From JARDZU01 sp963730285 (GTDB lineage: Bacteria; Actinomycetota; Acidimicrobiia; Spongiisociales; ZC4RG35): a stretch of 64,000 nucleotides of DNA. The DNA lies in NCBI GenBank assembly GCA_963730285.1, contig CAVSQY010000002.1:62001-126000 (forward strand), written 5' to 3'. Of the stretch, positions 59,852-64,000 are shown in pieces. The stretch's first letter is position 1. The number at the start of each line of letters is the position of its first letter. Made by a program: the position numbers and the translations under genes. The notes beneath the pieces were generated by a model that was not told where the DNA came from, ran no database searches, and saw only the letters and a program-made list of their open reading frames with translations.

Positions 59852-60640
59852 ATGAAGGCGATGATCGGAGTCTTCGATTCGGGAGTGGGCGGTCTCAGCG
59901 TCCTGTCTCAGATACGTCGTGGGCTCCCGACCGCCGACCTCCTCTACTTTGCCGACCAGGCGCGGGCCCCATATGGGGTGAAGACCCTCTCCCAGGTAGC
60001 CGAGATGTCAGCAGAGATAACAGACTGGCTGGTGGAGCGCGGCGCTACGGCGATCGTCATCGCATGCAACACTGCCTCGGCGTCCGCCCTACACCTGTTG
60101 AGGGCGTCACACCCGGAAATCGCATTCATCGGGATGGAGCCGGCAGTGAAGCCTGCAGCAACTGCGACCAAGTCCGGCGTCATCGGTGTCCTTGCCACCT
60201 CTGCCACATTCCAGGGTGAGCTCTTTGCGGCGGTGGTCGAGCGTCATGCCGGCAGTGCCCGGGTGCTGGCCCAGGCCTGTCCCAGTTGGGTCGAGGTGGT
60301 GGAGTCGGGACGGCTCGACGGCCCCGAGGTCGAGTCCGCTGTGCGAGAATGCCTCCAACCGCTTCTCGACCAGGGAGCGGACACGCTCGTCCTCGGTTGT
60401 ACCCATTTCTCCTTCTTGTCGCCAATGATCCGACGCGTCGCCGGACCACAGGTCAGGATCATGGACCCGGCCCCCGCCATCGCCCGGCAGGTCGAGAGGG
60501 TGGCCTCCGGGACGGATGGCCAAGGCGATCTCGTCATGGCAACATCCGGCAACCCCGGCCGCCTCGAACGATTCGCATGGGAGGTGGCGGGAATTCGAAC
60601 CCGGCGGCCGGTCCTAGCCTGGAGGTGGAATGAGATCTGA
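59852..60640 (+). CDS. murI: Glutamate racemase
   Basis: The 262-aa cofactor-independent racemase makes D-glutamate for peptidoglycan. The two catalytic cysteines are in IACNTASASAL and LGCTHFSFL; FDSGVGGLSVL and YFADQARAPYG are also typical. ATG 59852 gives MKAMIGVFDSG. Its last 11 nt overlap the menF start. Confidence 0.94.
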   Translation: MKAMIGVFDSGVGGLSVLSQIRRGLPTADLLYFADQARAPYGVKTLSQVAEMSAEITDWLVERGATAIVIACNTASASALHLLRASHPEIAFIGMEPAVKPAATATKSGVIGVLATSATFQGELFAAVVERHAGSARVLAQACPSWVEVVESGRLDGPEVESAVRECLQPLLDQGADTLVLGCTHFSFLSPMIRRVAGPQVRIMDPAPAIARQVERVASGTDGQGDLVMATSGNPGRLERFAWEVAGIRTRRPVLAWRWNEI

Positions 60641-61745
60641 TGCCGGCACTATGCAGCCCCTGGACGAGCTTCTGCAACGTAACCCATCGAGCGTTTGGGC
60701 CCGGCCAGGACTGACACTGCTCGGCTGGGGCGCCAGACACGAGATCGACCCCGGTGTTGGCGCGGACCGCTTCGACAGCGCCTTGCGTCAGCTGAGGGCA
60801 GCCGGATCCCCCATCGCCCTGGCCAGCTTCAGCTTCGATGAGGACCGACCCGGTTCGATCCTCACCGTTCCCGAGGTTTTGGCCCGGATCGACGAGAACG
60901 GAGTCGATTTCATCCTCGGCACCCGAGAAGAGCTGCCCGATGTGAGTCCGGCTCGCCTGGTCCCGGGCGCTCGTATCTCGCCGGTCGATCGCGATGGATG
61001 GAAGACCGGCGCGGCTGAGGCCCTCCGTGCCATAGCCCGGAGCGAGATGGAGAAAGTGGTGCTCTCTCGAACGATGGAGGTGGAGTTCGAGGACGACATC
61101 CCGACACTTCCACTGTTGGAATCGCTTTTGGAGACGGAGCCGGCCTCCCACACCTACCTCATCGAGGGCCTCATCGGCTCCAGCCCCGAGTTGTTGGTAT
61201 CACTTCGCTCGGGGGTGGTGCGTTCGCTGTCACTGGCGGGATCAGCCCCGGCAGAAAAGGCCGAAGCCCTCTCCACCGAGAAGATGACAATGGAGCACAT
61301 GCTCGCAGCCGACTCGGTGGAGGATGCCCTGGCCCCGCACTGTGGTCACGTCGAGCGCTCCAAGAGCACCATTGCCACATTCGGCAAGATCCAACATCTC
61401 GCCACTCGATTCGAGGGAACAGCTCATCCCGGCACCGTTGTCACCGACATACTCGCGACTCTCCACCCGACCGCCGCCGTGGCGGGCACACCCACCAAAT
61501 CGGCGGTCGAGTTGATCCGCGAGATCGAACATCACGATCGTGGGAGGTATGCCGGGCCGGTGGGATGGATCGACGAGAAGGGTGAGGGAGAGTTCGCCAT
61601 CGCTCTTCGCTGTGGTCGGCTCGATGGCCGCCGGATCACGCTCTACAGCGGAGCCGGCCTCGTCAAGGGCTCAGATATCGACCAGGAGTTCGAGGAGACC
61701 GAGATCAAGCTCGTGCCGATGCTGAGGGCACTGGGCCTCAGCTGA
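60630..61745 (+). CDS. menF: Isochorismate synthase
   Basis: The 371-aa chorismate-binding enzyme converts chorismate to isochorismate, the entry to menaquinone synthesis. The C-terminal core shows EMEKVVLSRTMEV, TYLIEGLIGSSPELLV, LSLAGSAPA, FGKIQHLATRFEG, LHPTAAVAGTPT, RGRYAGPVGW and LYSGAGLVKGSD. The N-terminal 100 residues are less conserved. ATG 60630 has GGAGG 4 nt upstream; ATG 60651 is an alternative. It converges on menD with an 8-bp palindromic overlap of stop codons. Confidence 0.93.
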   Translation: MRSDAGTMQPLDELLQRNPSSVWARPGLTLLGWGARHEIDPGVGADRFDSALRQLRAAGSPIALASFSFDEDRPGSILTVPEVLARIDENGVDFILGTREELPDVSPARLVPGARISPVDRDGWKTGAAEALRAIARSEMEKVVLSRTMEVEFEDDIPTLPLLESLLETEPASHTYLIEGLIGSSPELLVSLRSGVVRSLSLAGSAPAEKAEALSTEKMTMEHMLAADSVEDALAPHCGHVERSKSTIATFGKIQHLATRFEGTAHPGTVVTDILATLHPTAAVAGTPTKSAVELIREIEHHDRGRYAGPVGWIDEKGEGEFAIALRCGRLDGRRITLYSGAGLVKGSDIDQEFEETEIKLVPMLRALGLS

Positions 61746-63426
61746 ACTTCGACACGGTGACCAGGGCCTCCTCGTCCAAAGATCTCCGCAGCTTCAGGTC
61801 GGCCTCCCGGTCCACTCCGATCAAGATCGCTTGTGCCCCACCTCGGACTCGAGCGTCACGCAACTGATCGGCGATGACATCGTCCTTTCCCACTTCGACG
61901 ACACCGAGACCATGGGCGGTTGCCAGCGCATCCAGATCGCGGTGATGGGGCGCGAAGAAGAGCCGGTCAAAGCCAGGCGCGTGCTCGGCTTGTGGAAGCA
62001 GATCGAAAAGACCGCCCCCCCCATTGTCGACGACAACGAAAACGATGGCTGGGAGATGGTCGGCGACGAGGCCACCCAAGTCGTGCAGAAAGGACAGATC
62101 ACCGGACAAGGCCACGGTTTCGGCGCCTGTGGAGGCGGCACCCAATGCAGTAGAGACGAAACCGTCAATGCCCGAGGCGCCGCGATTGGAGAGCACCGGC
62201 CCACCCGTGCGCCGAGTGTGGGCGTCGACGTCCCGAATGGGCATGGACGAGGCGACCACGAGCTGGCCGCTCACCCGGCCGGAAAGGGACCTGGCAATAC
62301 CTGGCCCCGTCCAATTCACGCCACCTTCGAGCACCCGGTCAAGCGACTCGCCCATGACATGATCGGCTTCCAACCACAGTTCACGCCATCGGGTGCCCTG
62401 CGACTCGAACTCGGACAGGAATACGGCCGGATCGGCCTGCGCAAGGTGGGTGGCATGGCGCCGGGGGTCGAGCCAGCGGCCCCATCGATCGACCTGGACT
62501 TGTGAGACCTCGAGCCTGGTCAACGCCGCAAGCCGGTCGCTAGGGCCGATTTGGCCCACGGTGATCACGGCGTCAGGGCGCAACGATGCCGGCACTCCGT
62601 CCACGAGGAGATGGTGATACGTCGTGACCATTCCCTCGTTGGAGCGCAGCCCCGACGGGGCAGTCGCCAGCAGTGGCCAACCACCGCTCGTGACGGCCCG
62701 GAGCAATTGTCCCCGGTCGTAATCCCCTTGGCCGGCGATTACCAGGCCCCGCTGAGGAGACAACCCGGATCCGTCGATTCCGGCAGGAGCTACGGAATGG
62801 CTCTGCCACGGTCCACCGCCTTCCCGTCCCTCCGTGGGGAACTGATAGGGGGAAGCCGCCGACCTCCCGTCATTCGAGGCGGGAACGGTGGGCTCGCGAA
62901 ATGCGACGTTGAGGTGAACCGGCCCGGGCCTGGACCCGTGGCCGACGGAGCGGGCAACCAGCTGTGAGACGGTGCTCCGCCACAAGCCGTTCTGATCGAG
63001 AGAAGCCTCAGCGGGGTCAAGAACCGCAAATTGGCGGACTCGACCACCAAAGATCTTGACTTGATCGATGGTTTGGTTGGCCCCCACCCCCAAGAGCTCC
63101 GGCGGTCTGTCCGCGGAGAGCAAGATGACAGGCACTCCGGAAAGGTCAGCTTCCACAACGGCCGGCAAATAGTTGGCGACGGCCGTCCCCGAGGTGGCGA
63201 TGGCCAACACCGGCCGACCTGATGCGAGAGACCGACCCAGGGCATGGAACCCAGCCGAGCGCTCATCCAGCACGACGACGGTCTCCACGTCCGGATGCTG
63301 ATCAGCGGCGATCGCCAATGCCGCAGACCGAGATCCCGGCGAAATGACCGCATACTCGACCCCGTTGCGGTGAAACTCATCGATCAGCGCCCTGGCGAGG
63401 GCTGTGCTTGGATTTGGGCTGCTCAC
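61738..63426 (-). CDS. menD: SEPHCHC synthase
   Basis: The 562-aa thiamine-diphosphate enzyme adds the succinyl semialdehyde unit from 2-oxoglutarate to isochorismate. AVISPGSRSAALAIA and DERSAGFHALG mark the N-terminal domain, with the conserved Glu in DERS; the C-terminal ThDP-binding domain has SGDLSFLHDLGG and VVVDNGGGGLFDLLPQ. Length is normal. The GTG start overlaps the menC stop (GTGA). Confidence 0.94.
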   Translation of the reverse strand: MSSPNPSTALARALIDEFHRNGVEYAVISPGSRSAALAIAADQHPDVETVVVLDERSAGFHALGRSLASGRPVLAIATSGTAVANYLPAVVEADLSGVPVILLSADRPPELLGVGANQTIDQVKIFGGRVRQFAVLDPAEASLDQNGLWRSTVSQLVARSVGHGSRPGPVHLNVAFREPTVPASNDGRSAASPYQFPTEGREGGGPWQSHSVAPAGIDGSGLSPQRGLVIAGQGDYDRGQLLRAVTSGGWPLLATAPSGLRSNEGMVTTYHHLLVDGVPASLRPDAVITVGQIGPSDRLAALTRLEVSQVQVDRWGRWLDPRRHATHLAQADPAVFLSEFESQGTRWRELWLEADHVMGESLDRVLEGGVNWTGPGIARSLSGRVSGQLVVASSMPIRDVDAHTRRTGGPVLSNRGASGIDGFVSTALGAASTGAETVALSGDLSFLHDLGGLVADHLPAIVFVVVDNGGGGLFDLLPQAEHAPGFDRLFFAPHHRDLDALATAHGLGVVEVGKDDVIADQLRDARVRGGAQAILIGVDREADLKLRRSLDEEALVTVSKFS

Positions 63427-64000
63427 GTGAGCACCATGGCTGCCGACCGAACTTTACGGAGCATCTCGGCCGCCCGGTCTCTGTCCGGCCTCCAACGTTT
63501 CAAGAGCTCGGGGTCGGGCTCGGGTCGACGAACTTCCAGTGTCCCGTTCATTGAGACCAGGGGAGCCCGGGTGGGGTCACCTTGGATGAGGGCGACCGTG
63601 CCCAGCCCACATGCATAGGGAAGCTCGGGCAGCAACGACGCCGCCAGCAAGCCGGAGTAGATGCCGACCGAGGTCTCCAGAGCCGAGGAGACCACAACCG
63701 GCACCCCGGCTCGCGCGGCGAGATCGATGGTCCTGGTGACACCGCCCAGCGGCTGGACCTTGACCACAAGGACATCTGCCGCACCCATCTCGGCGACTTC
63801 GAGTGGATCCGGCCTCAAACGCACCAACTCATCAGCAGCGAGCGGGATGTCGGTGAGACTCTTGAGAGCCACCATCTCCTCGAGGGTGGCGACGGGCTGT
63901 TCGACATACTCGAGGTCGAATTGACTCAGGTCGGCCATCCTCGTCGCCGCGGTGTCGACATCCCAGGCAGCGTTGGCGTCGATGCGGATCTTCCCAGTCG
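63423..64000 (-). CDS. menC: o-Succinylbenzoate synthase, 5' end outside window
   Basis: The visible 192 codons are the C-terminal part of an enolase-superfamily OSBS. The open frame reaches the right edge, with KIRIDANAAWDVDTA (metal ligand Asp and DAN motif), YVEQPV, PLAADELVR and the catalytic Lys in VVKVQPLGGV, then SSALETSVG. It dehydrates SHCHC to o-succinylbenzoate. Its stop overlaps the menD start, so menC-menD form an operon that extends to the right of the window. Confidence 0.92.
   Translation of the reverse strand, partial: TGKIRIDANAAWDVDTAATRMADLSQFDLEYVEQPVATLEEMVALKSLTDIPLAADELVRLRPDPLEVAEMGAADVLVVKVQPLGGVTRTIDLAARAGVPVVVSSALETSVGIYSGLLAASLLPELPYACGLGTVALIQGDPTRAPLVSMNGTLEVRRPEPDPELLKRWRPDRDRAAEMLRKVRSAAMVLT

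Noticed and set aside
60585..60612. Minus-strand GGGTTCGAATTCCCGCC looking like a tRNA T-arm
   Set aside because: No D-arm or anticodon arm lies upstream, the 5-bp stem has a mismatch, and the stretch encodes the conserved-looking end of murI.

Overview
The window looks like a chromosomal segment of a GC-rich actinobacterium, most plausibly of the Acidimicrobiia type. The reasons are an AdnA/AdnB-type pair of helicase-nucleases, a large UPF0182 membrane protein, a homodimeric-type pyruvate dehydrogenase E1, a MoeZ/Mec-like sulfur-carrier pair, Thr-rich lipoprotein linkers, frequent GTG/TTG starts and many apparently leaderless genes. The taxonomic call is an inference from gene content. No rRNA, tRNA, insertion sequence, prophage or CRISPR array was seen. 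Coding density is very high and most same-strand neighbours overlap by 4-8 nt.

Layout. 1-4.6 kb: a membrane protein cut by the left edge, an acyl-CoA ligase and a PH/SHOCT membrane protein (minus), an M24 peptidase-like gene (plus) and a SnoaL-like gene (minus). 4.6-5.5 kb: the only long non-coding stretch, with a two-copy hairpin repeat and phased TTTTCGCG motifs. 5.5-14.5 kb: a RecB-like nuclease ending in a 22-bp tandem repeat, glutamate dehydrogenase, a 53-aa ORF, adnA-adnB and a divergent PlsY-like gene. 14.5-17.2 kb: dtd and plsB. 17.2-23.5 kb: an operon of a CCAEP-tail radical SAM protein, an ABC-2 exporter and a Pro-rich membrane protein, with a divergent alpha/beta hydrolase. 23.5-27.8 kb: aceE, a rhodanese-MoeB fusion and a JAMM protease. 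27.8-34.1 kb: a minus-strand run with mogA, coxG, a cupredoxin lipoprotein, a membrane-anchored beta-helix lipoprotein, a Tat-exported multicopper oxidase, an unknown 286-aa protein and DUF952. 34-43.8 kb: a uracil-DNA glycosylase, a Wzm/Wzt-like exporter, UPF0182, NfuA, an ATP-grasp enzyme, thiamine pyrophosphokinase, a 2-hydroxyacid dehydrogenase and an L,D-transpeptidase. 43.8-55.7 kb: a long minus-strand run in which a dipeptide-type ABC importer leads into a branched-chain or steroid-type acyl-CoA oxidation set (CaiB/AMACR, FadD, FadE, SDR, MaoC). 55.9-59.8 kb: an AI-2E family exporter, an acyl-CoA synthetase and an SDR. 59.9-64 kb: murI and menaquinone genes (menF plus; menD and menC minus, menC cut by the right edge).

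How the genes work together. Lipid metabolism dominates: three acyl-CoA synthetases, a near-complete beta-oxidation set resembling a split peroxisomal MFE-2, and two glycerol-phosphate acyltransferase-type genes. The menaquinone genes are those of the classical o-succinylbenzoate route. The copper cluster suggests an extracytoplasmic redox system that I cannot assign to a described pathway.

Most notable. (1) The peptide-binding lipoprotein at 53973-55715 appears circularly permuted: the family's normal N-terminal segment sits after the family's normal C-terminus. (2) The cupredoxin/beta-helix/multicopper oxidase operon. (3) The CCAEP-tail radical SAM gene joined to a two-permease ABC exporter. 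(4) A consistent TANNNT-N6-8-start signature in front of about fifteen genes.
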